Shown: positions 34,391-43,815 of the stretch, piece after piece
How positions within the stretch are numbered: the stretch's first letter is position 1
Layout: every line of letters starts with the position of its first letter
Assembly: GCA_902761665.1 (NCBI GenBank)
Contig: CACWLA010000013.1
Coordinates: forward strand, 1-45,866
Source of the DNA: an uncultured Lachnospiraceae bacterium
Lineage (GTDB): Bacteria > Bacillota > Clostridia > Lachnospirales > Lachnospiraceae
Reading direction: 5' to 3'
DNA length: 45,866 nt
Translations under genes and position numbers: made by a program
Notes under the pieces: generated by a model
Database searches by the model: none
The model's input: only the letters and a program-made list of their open reading frames with translations
Told to the model about the DNA's origin: nothing

Positions 34391-35794
34391 ATGAAAAAAA
34401 CTTTAGCATTTCTGCTTGCGGCAGTGCTGTGCCTGGGCCTCATCGGCTGCGGTGCGCAGCCGGCTCCGTCGACCACCGAAGCCCCTGCGACTACGGTCGC
34501 CCCTACGACGGCACCGACGGAAGCCCCCACGGTCGCCCCTACTACGGCTGACCCGATGGAAGGCGTGACAGCCGCGCAGAAGTACCTGCGGGCGATCTAC
34601 AAGGATGCCCCGGTGAAGACCGCGGATGACTACGTCCTGAGCGGCGTAATCAGGATCGGGACCGACGAATATGCGGTCACCTGGGAGACCAACACCGAAG
34701 ACGCCGTTCCGACCAAGGCGGAAGACGGCAAGACCTGGACCGTGGTCGTCAACAAGTCCGCGGCTGCCGATACGGAGTACGTTCTGACCGGTACCGTGGA
34801 AGATGCCGCCGGCAATAAGCTGAGCGTGGAATTCCCGCACATGCTGCCGAAGGGCGTGGTCATCACCCGCTATGACCAGATCGTGAACATGGCTTACGGC
34901 CTGGAAGACGGCGAAGCGACCAAGGAAGCGTTCCGTCTCTGCGGCGTGATCAGCGAGATCCCGACCCCCTGGAGCGATGAGTACGGCAACATCACCGTCA
35001 ACATGATCGTGGACGGCATCGAAGACAAAGTCATTCAGTGCTACCGCCTGAAAGGCGAGGGCGCGGATAAACTGGCCGTCGGCGATAAGATCACCGTGGA
35101 AGGCATCATCAAGAACTACAAGGGCACCATCGAGTTCGATAAGGACTGCCAGCTGATCGGTATGGGCGACATCCCGAACCTGGCGAAGACCGTGGAAGAA
35201 GCCTATACGCTGGAAGACGGCCAGGCCCAGAAGGCCCCGACAGTGCTCTGCGGCGTGATCGCTGAGATCCCGACTCCCTGGAGCGATGAGTACGGCAACA
35301 TCACCGTCAATATCGTTGTCGGCGATCTGCAGGACAAGCCCATCCAGTGCTACCGCCTGGAAGGCGAAGGCGCAGATAAACTGGCCGTCGGCGATACGAT
35401 CGCGGTCTTCGGTACCATCAAGAACTACAAGGGCACCATTGAATTCGACAAGGGCTGCAAACTGATCCCCGCGGAACTCGTGGCTGACGTCAAGACCGTT
35501 CTCGACGTGTACCAGCTGGAAGACGGCGAATCCTTTGAAGGCCTGAAGACCCTGACCGGCGTGATCACGGGCATTCCGTCCGCGTGGAGTGATGAGTACG
35601 GCAACATCACCGTCGACTTCGTGGTGGCCGGCCTTGAAGAGTATCCGATGGAAGCCTACCGCCTGTCCGGCGAAGGCGCAAAGGATCTGGCTGAAGGCGA
35701 TACGATCACCGTGACCGGTAATCTGACTCGCTACAAAGATACCCGCGAATTCGGCAAGGGCTGCACGCTCGACGCCGTCGTCAAGGGCGAATAA
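34391..35794 (+). CDS. Lipoprotein with an Ig-like domain and three tandem OB-type repeats
   Basis: The lipobox is LIGC (Cys20), followed by a Thr/Ala/Pro-rich linker to about residue 54. Residues about 55-158 resemble an atrophied bacterial Ig-like domain. Three repeats of about 100 residues follow (about 161-263, 264-362, 363-467). Each has YxLEDG, GVI-x-x-IP-x-x-WSDEYGNITV, CYRL-x-GEGA, a GD-x-I strand and FxKGC. The repeats look like OB folds of the kind that follow nucleases such as YhcR. Repeats 1 and 2 are also very alike at the DNA level, suggesting recent duplication. AAAAGGAG precedes the ATG. It is the last gene of the operon. The role may be binding of nucleic acid, but this is inferred. 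Confidence 0.82.
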   Translation: MKKTLAFLLAAVLCLGLIGCGAQPAPSTTEAPATTVAPTTAPTEAPTVAPTTADPMEGVTAAQKYLRAIYKDAPVKTADDYVLSGVIRIGTDEYAVTWETNTEDAVPTKAEDGKTWTVVVNKSAAADTEYVLTGTVEDAAGNKLSVEFPHMLPKGVVITRYDQIVNMAYGLEDGEATKEAFRLCGVISEIPTPWSDEYGNITVNMIVDGIEDKVIQCYRLKGEGADKLAVGDKITVEGIIKNYKGTIEFDKDCQLIGMGDIPNLAKTVEEAYTLEDGQAQKAPTVLCGVIAEIPTPWSDEYGNITVNIVVGDLQDKPIQCYRLEGEGADKLAVGDTIAVFGTIKNYKGTIEFDKGCKLIPAELVADVKTVLDVYQLEDGESFEGLKTLTGVITGIPSAWSDEYGNITVDFVVAGLEEYPMEAYRLSGEGAKDLAEGDTITVTGNLTRYKDTREFGKGCTLDAVVKGE

Positions 35795-35828
35795 ACGGAT
35801 CGCTCGGCAGTAAAAAGTAAAAACAGCA

Positions 35829-35866
35829 AAAAGAACCCCGGAGCCTTATGGCTTCGGGGTTCTTTT
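35829..35866. terminator. Bidirectional terminator between the OB-repeat gene and the DHH genes
   Basis: Arms 35829-35845 and 35850-35866 pair over 17 bases with one G-U pair around a TTAT loop, with A and T tracts at the ends. It can serve both converging operons. Confidence 0.92.
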
Positions 35867-35890
35867 CGTATTCGGCTTTTGTCCGGCGTA

Positions 35891-36868
35891 TCACAGCCAG
35901 CCCGTGTGGGTCTCCTTGTATTCTTTCAGGATCGCATCCGCCTTGCGGATCATTTCCCGCATGTCATCTTCGCTGTAGATGGTCGCGCCGGCTGCCATGT
36001 CATGGCCGCCGCCGTTGTATTCGGCGGCGAGTTCGCGGATCGGCACGAAACGGGAGCGCAGCCTCACCCTGATGAACTTGTCATACTGGATGAAGGCCAG
36101 CCAGATGAGGCTTCCCTTGATGGTATCCATCAGGTTGACCGAGTTGGAGGCCTGCTCCGGGGTCAGGTGGAACTGCTCCTTCATGGCCTTGTCGACGAAG
36201 AGGTAGGCGACGCCGTTTTCGGTGCGCTTCATCTGCCCGTAGGCGTAGGCCTGATATTTCAGAATATCGAAATCCTCCATGTAGAGGTTCGCGTAAAGCG
36301 GTTCGGTCTCGACGCCTTTGTCGAGCAGAAGAGCAGCGTCGCGCAGGGTATCGCCGGTCGTTGAATCGAAGCGGAAACGCCCCGAATCCGTCACCATGCC
36401 CGCGTACAGATAGGTCGCAGCTTCTTTGGTCAGCACCAGGCGGTCTTCGAGCAGGCGGTACCAGTTGACGACCAGTTCGCAGGCGCTCGAAAGCTCCGGC
36501 TCTACTACGGAGATGTCGCCGTAGGGCGCTTCCTCCACATGATGGTCGAAGCAGATGAGTTCCTTCGCTGCGCCGATGTTCTTATTGGACACCCTGCCCT
36601 TTTCCGCGCTGTCCAGCACGATGACGAGGGCGTTTCTGTACTCCTCCTCCGGAAGCTGGGCGTCTTCCGGCCCCAGGAAGGCGGTCTGATCCGCATAGTC
36701 TTCGTTGATGCACAGCACTTCCTTCTCCGGGAAACTGGCCTTCAGAATGGCCTGCAGGCCCTTGGTGGAGCCGACGGCGTCCCCGTCCGGCCTGAGGTGC
36801 CTCGTGATGATGATCCGGTCGTAACTTTCGATCTTTTCGAGTACGGCAAGCGCCACATCTTTTGTCAT
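35891..36868 (-). CDS. DHH/DHHA1 phosphoesterase, NrnA-like (second of the pair)
   Basis: Predicted metal-dependent phosphoesterase of the NrnA/pAp-phosphatase type, which degrades very short RNAs or 3'-phosphoadenosine 5'-phosphate. Motifs are HLRPDGDAVGS (residues about 24-34), VIVLDSA, CFDHHVE and TDSGRFRFDST. The DHHA1 domain carries NGGGHDMAAGA. The 325-residue length fits. The start overlaps the stop of the upstream paralogue as ATGA. Activity on oligoribonucleotides, cyclic dinucleotide products or pAp cannot be separated by sequence. Confidence 0.9.
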   Translation of the reverse strand: MTKDVALAVLEKIESYDRIIITRHLRPDGDAVGSTKGLQAILKASFPEKEVLCINEDYADQTAFLGPEDAQLPEEEYRNALVIVLDSAEKGRVSNKNIGAAKELICFDHHVEEAPYGDISVVEPELSSACELVVNWYRLLEDRLVLTKEAATYLYAGMVTDSGRFRFDSTTGDTLRDAALLLDKGVETEPLYANLYMEDFDILKYQAYAYGQMKRTENGVAYLFVDKAMKEQFHLTPEQASNSVNLMDTIKGSLIWLAFIQYDKFIRVRLRSRFVPIRELAAEYNGGGHDMAAGATIYSEDDMREMIRKADAILKEYKETHTGWL

Positions 36869-37812
36869 TGTTCTTCGGTCTCCTTTGCGAGAGTATCGAG
36901 ATCAGCCAGCATGGCCATGGCAGTTTCACGGTCGGCAACGGTCGCGCCCGAGGCTGCCGCGTGCCCGCCGCCGCCGTATTTTACGGCGATGGGATTGACG
37001 TTGACGCCGCTCCCGCGCAGTTCGCAGAACACGCCTTCCGGTGCTTCGGCGAAGTTCACCCAGACGCGGACGCCCTTTAGGTCGGCCATCGTGTTGACCA
37101 TCCCGCGGGATACGTCAAAAGGGGTGACGCCCATGGCCGCGACGCCGGCGGCGTCGGTATAGACCCAGGCGACCCGGTGCTCCGTCAGCTGAATGCGGTC
37201 GATGAAGGCCGAGCGGCGCTTGAGCGAAGAAAGGTCTTCGCTGTAGAGGTTTCGGTACATCGCGTTGGTATCGAAGGGGACTTCTCTGAGCCGCGCGGCC
37301 AGGCGGAGCGTCCGTGCTCCCACGCTGTCGAAGCGGAAGCGTCCGGAGTCCGTGACCATGCCGGTATAAAGCGATTCCGCAGCAAGCGGCGTCAGAGGAA
37401 GCCCCTGCTCTTCAGCCATCAGGGCGATCATGCCGCAGCAGCTCTCGAATGAGGGATCGATGACTTCGTCGTCGCAGAACTGCCCGCAGAAGAGGTGGTG
37501 GTCGATCCGCGCGGTGCGGGCGGCTTTCTGACAGCGATTATCCGAGACCAGGTGCTCGGACCCGCTGTCCAGGATGATACATAACGCGCCTTTGAAGGCC
37601 TCGTCCGGTACTTCGTCCATCACGCTTTCCTTCATGAAGGCATAGCGGCCGGCGCCGTCGCCGACCTTGTAAACCGTCTTTTCCGGGAAGGCATTCTTCA
37701 GCAGCGACCAGAGGCCGATCTGGCTCCCGAGCGCGTCGCCGTCCGGATTGTTATGGCGGTGGAGGATGATCGTCCCGGCGTTCCGGATATCATCCATGAT
37801 CTTTTCAAACAT
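36865..37812 (-). CDS. DHH/DHHA1 phosphoesterase, NrnA-like (first of the pair)
   Basis: Paralogue of the following gene with the same domain plan. Motifs are HRHNNPDGDALGS, CIILDSG, RIDHHLF, TDSGRFRFDSV and KYGGGGHAAASGA. It has 315 residues. AGGAG precedes the ATG. All metal-binding positions visible in the partner are also kept here, so both copies look active. It was probably formed by tandem duplication, but the two are now clearly different. Confidence 0.9.
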   Translation of the reverse strand: MFEKIMDDIRNAGTIILHRHNNPDGDALGSQIGLWSLLKNAFPEKTVYKVGDGAGRYAFMKESVMDEVPDEAFKGALCIILDSGSEHLVSDNRCQKAARTARIDHHLFCGQFCDDEVIDPSFESCCGMIALMAEEQGLPLTPLAAESLYTGMVTDSGRFRFDSVGARTLRLAARLREVPFDTNAMYRNLYSEDLSSLKRRSAFIDRIQLTEHRVAWVYTDAAGVAAMGVTPFDVSRGMVNTMADLKGVRVWVNFAEAPEGVFCELRGSGVNVNPIAVKYGGGGHAAASGATVADRETAMAMLADLDTLAKETEEQ

Positions 37813-37890
37813 GGCAGGACTCCTTATCGTTCATGCCCTTATCATAACACATCAAGGCGCTGTTCGCACGCATATTCTGTCAGGTTTGAC

Positions 37891-37919
37891 TGTACAAACC
37901 GCTTTTTTTGCGCTATAAT
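37891..37919 (+). promoter_or_regulatory. Promoter of nfnAB
   Basis: A perfect TATAAT (37914-37919) with TGTACA (37891-37896, four of six) 17 bases upstream lies about 50 bases before nfnA. A better TTGACT at 37886 is 22 bases away and thus too far. Confidence 0.55.
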
Positions 37920-37967
37920 AACGCTGTTGTAGAACTCTTGCAGCATATTATTCAAAGGAGCATGCGT

Positions 37968-38825
37968 ATGTATTCTATCCTTTCCAAAAAAGTACTGAAT
38001 CCGAACGTGACTCAGATGGAGATCGAAGCGCCGCTGGTGGCAAAGAAAGCCAAACCCGGCCAGTTCATCATCCTCCGGGTCGATGACGAAGGCGAACGCA
38101 TCCCGCTGACCGTGGCCGGCGTGGATCCCGAACGCGGCGCCGTAAAGATCATCTTCCAGATCGTCGGCAAGACGACCTTCGTCCTCGGACAGAAGGAAGC
38201 CGGCGACAGCATCGCCGACTTCGTGGGCCCTCTGGGACGCCCGACCGAGATGGAAGGCCTGAAGAAGGTCTGCATCGTCGGCGGCGGCGTGGGCTGCGCC
38301 ATCGCCCTTCCGGTTGCGGAAGAGATGCACAGGCAGGGCATCGAAGTCACTTCGATCATCGGTTTCCGTTCCGTTGACCTCCTGATCCTCGAAGATGAGT
38401 TCCGTGCCTGCTCCGACAAGCTGATCGTGATGACGGATGACGGCTCCTACGCCCGCCAGGGCAACGTGACCGTGCCGCTGAAGGAAATGCTGGAAGCCGG
38501 CGAACGCTTCGACCTGGTCCTGGCCATCGGCCCCGGCGTCATGATGAAGTTCACGGCCCTGACCGCAAAGCCTTACGGCGTTCCCTGCCGCGTTTCCATG
38601 AACCCGATCATGATCGACGGCACCGGCATGTGCGGCGGCTGCCGCCTGACTCTGGTGAAGGAAGACGGCACGAAGGTCACGAAGTTTGCCTGCGTGGACG
38701 GCCCCGAATTCGATGCCTACGAGATCGATTTTGACGAAGCCATGTCCCGCGGCCGGATGTACATTCCGGAAGAAAAGCACGCCTATGACGAAGCCTGCAA
38801 CCTGTTCAAGCAGGCCAAGGCCTGA
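37968..38825 (+). CDS. nfnA: NfnA, NADH-binding subunit of the bifurcating transhydrogenase
   Basis: Ferredoxin-NADP reductase-like subunit of NfnAB, which reduces NADP+ with NADH and reduced ferredoxin together. The FAD region is seen at ERIPLTVAGVD (about residues 43-53), and the nucleotide-binding part starts at VCIVGGGVGCAIALP. The C-terminal [2Fe-2S] ligands are in GTGMCGGCRLTLV and FACVDGPEFDAYEIDFDE. AAGGAG before the ATG sets the start (MYSILSKKVL). The length of 285 residues is typical. nfnB follows after 12 bases. Confidence 0.93.
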   Translation: MYSILSKKVLNPNVTQMEIEAPLVAKKAKPGQFIILRVDDEGERIPLTVAGVDPERGAVKIIFQIVGKTTFVLGQKEAGDSIADFVGPLGRPTEMEGLKKVCIVGGGVGCAIALPVAEEMHRQGIEVTSIIGFRSVDLLILEDEFRACSDKLIVMTDDGSYARQGNVTVPLKEMLEAGERFDLVLAIGPGVMMKFTALTAKPYGVPCRVSMNPIMIDGTGMCGGCRLTLVKEDGTKVTKFACVDGPEFDAYEIDFDEAMSRGRMYIPEEKHAYDEACNLFKQAKA

Positions 38826-38837
38826 AGGAGGTAAGTT

Positions 38838-40247
38838 ATGGCACTTGATCCGAAAAAGCATGAAATGCCCAGCCAGGCCCCCGAGGTCCGCGCCCACAAC
38901 TTTAACGAGGTCGCTCTCGGCTACACCGCCGAACTGGCCGTCGCGGAAGCGAACCGCTGCCTGAACTGCAAGAATAAGCCCTGCATCGCCGGCTGCCCGG
39001 TGAACATCGACATCCCCGCTTTCCTTCAACTGGCCAAGACCGGCGATTTCGAAGGCGCCTATCAGGTGATCAACAAGACTTCTTCCCTGCCCGCCGTCTG
39101 CGGCCGCGTATGCCCGCAGGAGACCCAGTGCGAGAGCAAGTGCACCATGGGCATCCGCTTCGAACCGGTCGGCATCGGCCGCGTGGAGCGCTTTGTTGCC
39201 GACTGGCACAATGCCAATGCCACCGAGAAGGCGAAAGCGCCTGCCCCGAACGGCCACCGCGTCGCAATCGTGGGCTCAGGTCCTTCCGGTCTGACCTGTG
39301 CGGGCGACCTTGCGAAGAAGGGCTACGCCGTCACTATTTTCGAAGCCCTGCACAAGGCGGGCGGCGTGCTGGTCTACGGCATTCCCGAATTCCGTCTGCC
39401 GAAGGCCATCGTGGGCAAGGAAGTCGAGACCCTGAAGGAACTCGGTGTTGACCTGCAGACGAACGTCGTCATCGGCAAGACCCTGACCATCGACGAACTC
39501 TTCGAAGACGGTTATGAAGCGGTCTTTGTCGGTTCCGGCGCCGGCCTTCCGAACTTCATGAACATTCCCGGCGAGTCCTTCAAGGGCGTGTACTCCGCCA
39601 ACGAATTCCTGACCCGCAACAACCTCATGAAGGCGTACAACGCCGATCCGGATACTCCGGTCATGAAGGGCGGCAAGGTCATCGTGGTCGGCGGCGGCAA
39701 CGTGGCCATGGACGCAGCCCGTACCGCACTGCGGCTCGGTGCAGAGAAGGTCTCCATCGTCTACCGCCGTTCCATGGAGGAACTGCCGGCGAGACGCGAG
39801 GAAGTGGAGCACGCGATCGAGGAAGGCATCGACTTCCAGCTGCTCAGGAACCCTGTTGAGATCCTCGGCTACAAGAATCCGGACAACCCCCGCGACGAGC
39901 GGAACGGTTTCGTCATCGGCGCCCGCATTCAGGAAATGGAGCTGGGCGAACCGGATGCGAAGGGCAGAAGACGCCCTGTCCCGATCCCCGGAGCCATCTA
40001 CGAGATGGAAGCGGATACCGTGATCATCGCCATCGGCACCTCGCCGAACCCGCTGATCAAGGATACCACCGAAGGCCTTGAAGTGAACAGCCACGGCGGC
40101 TTCGTGGTGAATGAAGACGGCCTGACCTCCCGCAAGGGCATCTACGCCGGCGGCGACGCCGTGACCGGTGCGGCCACCGTCATTTCCGCCATGGGTGCCG
40201 GCAAGGTTGCCGCGAAGGCCATCGACGAGTACCTGTCCGGGAAATAA
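38838..40247 (+). CDS. nfnB: NfnB, NADPH-binding subunit of the bifurcating transhydrogenase (GltD-like)
   Basis: FAD flavoprotein that looks like the small subunit of glutamate synthase and is often annotated as gltA/gltD. The N-terminal cysteine motifs CLNCKNKPCIAGCP, CGRVCPQETQC and CESKCTM bind two [4Fe-4S] clusters. Dinucleotide motifs are VAIVGSGPSGLTCAGDLA and VIVVGGGNVAMDAARTALRLG. It ends with YAGGDAVTGAATVISAMGAGK, the second FAD contact. A stand-alone copy behind nfnA argues for NfnB rather than glutamate synthase, and no large subunit is in the window. GAAGGAGG precedes the ATG. Confidence 0.93.
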   Translation: MALDPKKHEMPSQAPEVRAHNFNEVALGYTAELAVAEANRCLNCKNKPCIAGCPVNIDIPAFLQLAKTGDFEGAYQVINKTSSLPAVCGRVCPQETQCESKCTMGIRFEPVGIGRVERFVADWHNANATEKAKAPAPNGHRVAIVGSGPSGLTCAGDLAKKGYAVTIFEALHKAGGVLVYGIPEFRLPKAIVGKEVETLKELGVDLQTNVVIGKTLTIDELFEDGYEAVFVGSGAGLPNFMNIPGESFKGVYSANEFLTRNNLMKAYNADPDTPVMKGGKVIVVGGGNVAMDAARTALRLGAEKVSIVYRRSMEELPARREEVEHAIEEGIDFQLLRNPVEILGYKNPDNPRDERNGFVIGARIQEMELGEPDAKGRRRPVPIPGAIYEMEADTVIIAIGTSPNPLIKDTTEGLEVNSHGGFVVNEDGLTSRKGIYAGGDAVTGAATVISAMGAGKVAAKAIDEYLSGK

Positions 40248-40261
40248 GACATACGCATAAA

Positions 40262-40305
40262 AAGAAACAGGACCGCCGGGAAACCAGCGGTCCTGTTCTT
40301 CTTTG
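40262..40305. terminator. Terminator between nfnB and the AraC gene
   Basis: Arms 40266-40276 and 40287-40297 pair perfectly over 11 bases around a ten-base loop. AAAAAGAAA lies before and TTCTTCTTT after, so it may work in both directions. Confidence 0.82.
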
Positions 40306-40324
40306 GAGGAGGTATCGGCCTCGC

Positions 40325-41125
40325 TCAGCGGTCATCGCTCGGCGCACGGCCGAATCGTTTCTTATAAGCCCGGTAGAAGGCGGAGTAATCGGCAAATCCG
40401 CAGGCCAGACAGGCTGCCTGTGCGCTGTCGCCCCGCAGGATCCTTGCCCGCGCAGAGAGGAGGCGCTTCATGCTGACGTAATCCCACAGCGACGTTCCGG
40501 TGGCTTCCTTGAACAGGCGGCTGACCTGCGACGTGCTTAGGGCAAACCTCCGGCTGATGCTGCCGAGGGACAGCGGTTCAAACAGATGACGGTTCACATA
40601 GGAGACCAGTTCCGGGGCAGGACCTCCGGGAACGGTCTCTTTTTCATCGGCGGCGTGAAGAGAGGAGAGCTCGGCCAGAAGCACCAGCACCCGGGATAGG
40701 ATCATCAGGCGTTCTGCCCCGGGGGCGGGATCGAGACCGTTCAGGATCCCGGCAAGTCCGGGATACTGCGCCGCGGGATAATGGTTATGCATTCCGAGCG
40801 GACGGTCGAAAAACGGCCGGAGGAGCTGCCCCTCCGGATCGAGAGCGGCGAACTGATCGTCGGCAAAATGAACGGCCAGGCGGAAATAGGGCTCATCCGG
40901 CTCGATGAGCAGTTTGTGGGTCTCGGCCGGACGCATCAGAAGGAGATCCCCCGGACGTAACGGATAACGGCTGCCCTCAACGAGGTATTCGCCGCGCCCG
41001 GAAAGAAAGAGATAGATCTCCGGTGTTTCATGGGCGTGGATCGGAAAAGCCTCCGGCTGCGGATGCTCGTCCAGAGACCTGTGGCAGTACAGGCTGCCTT
41101 CCCGGAAGGAAAAAAGTTTCGTCAT
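40325..41125 (-). CDS. AraC-family transcriptional regulator with cupin sensor domain
   Basis: Ligand-responsive regulator. The N-terminal half is an AraC-type cupin (HAHETPEIYLFLSGRGEYLVEG, RPGDLLLMRPAETHKL, about residues 28-75). The C-terminal hundred residues hold two helix-turn-helix units (LGSISRRFALSTSQVSRLFKEATG, and CLACGFADYSAFYRAYKKRFG). GGAGG precedes the chosen ATG (MTKLFSFREG). It is divergent from the kinase-gnd-SDR-larA operon and probably controls it. Direct repeats in the shared gap are the likely binding site. The inducer may be a sugar acid. Confidence 0.91.
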   Translation of the reverse strand: MTKLFSFREGSLYCHRSLDEHPQPEAFPIHAHETPEIYLFLSGRGEYLVEGSRYPLRPGDLLLMRPAETHKLLIEPDEPYFRLAVHFADDQFAALDPEGQLLRPFFDRPLGMHNHYPAAQYPGLAGILNGLDPAPGAERLMILSRVLVLLAELSSLHAADEKETVPGGPAPELVSYVNRHLFEPLSLGSISRRFALSTSQVSRLFKEATGTSLWDYVSMKRLLSARARILRGDSAQAACLACGFADYSAFYRAYKKRFGRAPSDDR

Positions 41126-41164
41126 AGGCACCTCCGCAAAAAACATAACAGAAGATGCGCGAAA

Positions 41165-41193
41165 ATGCAATATGAAAAGCGAACTTATGCAAT
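41165..41193. promoter_or_regulatory. Direct repeat, probable AraC-type operator
   Basis: Two copies of ATGCAAT start at 41165 and 41187, exactly 22 bases (two helical turns) apart. Each is preceded by a GCGAA a few bases upstream. The second copy overlaps the -35 position of the operon promoter. This is the usual layout of AraC-family activator sites. Confidence 0.6.
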
Positions 41194-41214
41194 TCCATTG
41201 TAAAAACAATCGTG

Positions 41215-41220
41215 TATAAT
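41215..41220 (+). promoter_or_regulatory. -10 box of the kinase-gnd-SDR-larA operon
   Basis: A perfect TATAAT lies 33 bases before the kinase ATG. No good -35 is found at 16-18 bases (the best, TTCCAT, matches poorly). This fits a promoter that needs an activator bound at the adjacent direct repeat. Confidence 0.6.
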
Positions 41221-41253
41221 GGGGACAGAATCAGCAGAATAAGGAGAAGTCCG

Positions 41254-42333
41254 ATGAATATTACCCTTCGTTCCGATGCTGCCCATGCCATTGCCTGTGT
41301 GACCAGCATGGGTGTCCGTATCACCCCCGAAGACCGCATGGCGGTCCAGAACAGCAAGCGCTTCATGATGCAGGCGACCAGCGCCGAGACCAACGTGCTG
41401 AACGTCGCGTCGAGCCTCGGCAGGGAATGCCTCGCCATGACGAAATTCGTGGAAGGCAGTCCTGTTGCGGCCTTCATCAAGTCCGAACTCCGCGCGCGGA
41501 ACATCGCCTACGTCGGGAAAGAAGTCCCGCAGGGCGGGCCGTGGGGCTTCCGCCATCAGTTCAACATTGCCGACTCCGGCTTTGGACTGCGGGCGCCCCG
41601 CGTGTGGAACGACCGCGCGGGAGAGGTCGGCAGAACGCTTTCGGCGGGAGACTTCGACATGGAAAAGATCTTCGGGCAGGAGGGCGTCGGCATCCTGCAC
41701 CTGTCCGGCCTGATCGCCGCCATGAGCCCTGAGACGACGGAATGCTGCCTGAAGGCGGTCGAAGCGGCGAAGGCACACGGGACCCTGGTCAGTTTCGACC
41801 TGAACTACCGAGCGTCCTTCTGGAAAGGCCGCGAGGAGGAACTGCGGGAGGCATTCCACCGCATCGCGCAGGCAGCGGACGTTCTGGTGGGCAACGAGGA
41901 AGATTTCCAGCTCTGCCTGGGCTTCAAGGGACCTGAAGCAGGCGGAAAGGATCTTTCCGCGAAGATCGAAAGCTTCAAGGGCATGATCGACCAGGTACGC
42001 GCGAAGTACCCGAACGCGAAGGCTTACGCTACGACGCTCCGCCAGGTCGTTTCGGCAAACGAGCACCTCTGGGGCGCGATCCTGTGGGCGGACGGCAGAT
42101 GGTTCACGGAAGAACCCCGCCCGATCCCGGTCATGGACCGTATCGGCGGCGGCGACGGTTTCTCGGGCGGCCTGCTGTACGGCATCCTGAACGGATGGGA
42201 TCCGGAGAAGTGCCTGCAGTTCGGCTGGGCAAGCGGCGTGCTTGCGGCATCGAGCCTGAACGATTACGCAGAACCTGCCGACGAAAAGCAGGTCTGGGAC
42301 ATCTACGCAGGAAATGCGAGAGTCCAGCGCTGA
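41254..42333 (+). CDS. PfkB-family sugar or sugar-acid kinase, atypical
   Basis: ATP-dependent kinase, 359 residues. It has the KDG-kinase-like stretch SFDLNYRASFW (about residues 183-193) and the anion-hole motif DRIGGGDGFSGG with catalytic Asp301. It departs from the family near the N-terminus: where most members have a GG(A/N)xxNxA motif that contacts the substrate, this one has ATSAETN (residues 41-47) and no Gly pair. It is usually called 2-dehydro-3-deoxygluconokinase by similarity, but no dehydratase or KDPG aldolase gene is present. With gnd next door, gluconate is a possible substrate. AAGGAG precedes the ATG (MNITLRSDAA). Confidence 0.85.
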   Translation: MNITLRSDAAHAIACVTSMGVRITPEDRMAVQNSKRFMMQATSAETNVLNVASSLGRECLAMTKFVEGSPVAAFIKSELRARNIAYVGKEVPQGGPWGFRHQFNIADSGFGLRAPRVWNDRAGEVGRTLSAGDFDMEKIFGQEGVGILHLSGLIAAMSPETTECCLKAVEAAKAHGTLVSFDLNYRASFWKGREEELREAFHRIAQAADVLVGNEEDFQLCLGFKGPEAGGKDLSAKIESFKGMIDQVRAKYPNAKAYATTLRQVVSANEHLWGAILWADGRWFTEEPRPIPVMDRIGGGDGFSGGLLYGILNGWDPEKCLQFGWASGVLAASSLNDYAEPADEKQVWDIYAGNARVQR

Positions 42334-42349
42334 GAGGGGAGGAGAAGAA

Positions 42350-43801
<1,452 letters not shown>

Positions 43802-43815
43802 GAGGAGGAAAAAAG

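Noticed and set aside
34943-35660. Repeated DNA as a CRISPR-like or recombination repeat
   Set aside because: The repeats are in frame, about 300 bases apart and encode protein domains; they are internal gene duplication.
37886-37919. TTGACT as the -35 box of the nfnAB promoter
   Set aside because: The spacing to TATAAT is 22 bases, outside the working range.
38838-40247. Glutamate synthase small subunit
   Set aside because: The gene follows nfnA in the typical NfnAB order and no large subunit gene is near, so NfnB is the better call.
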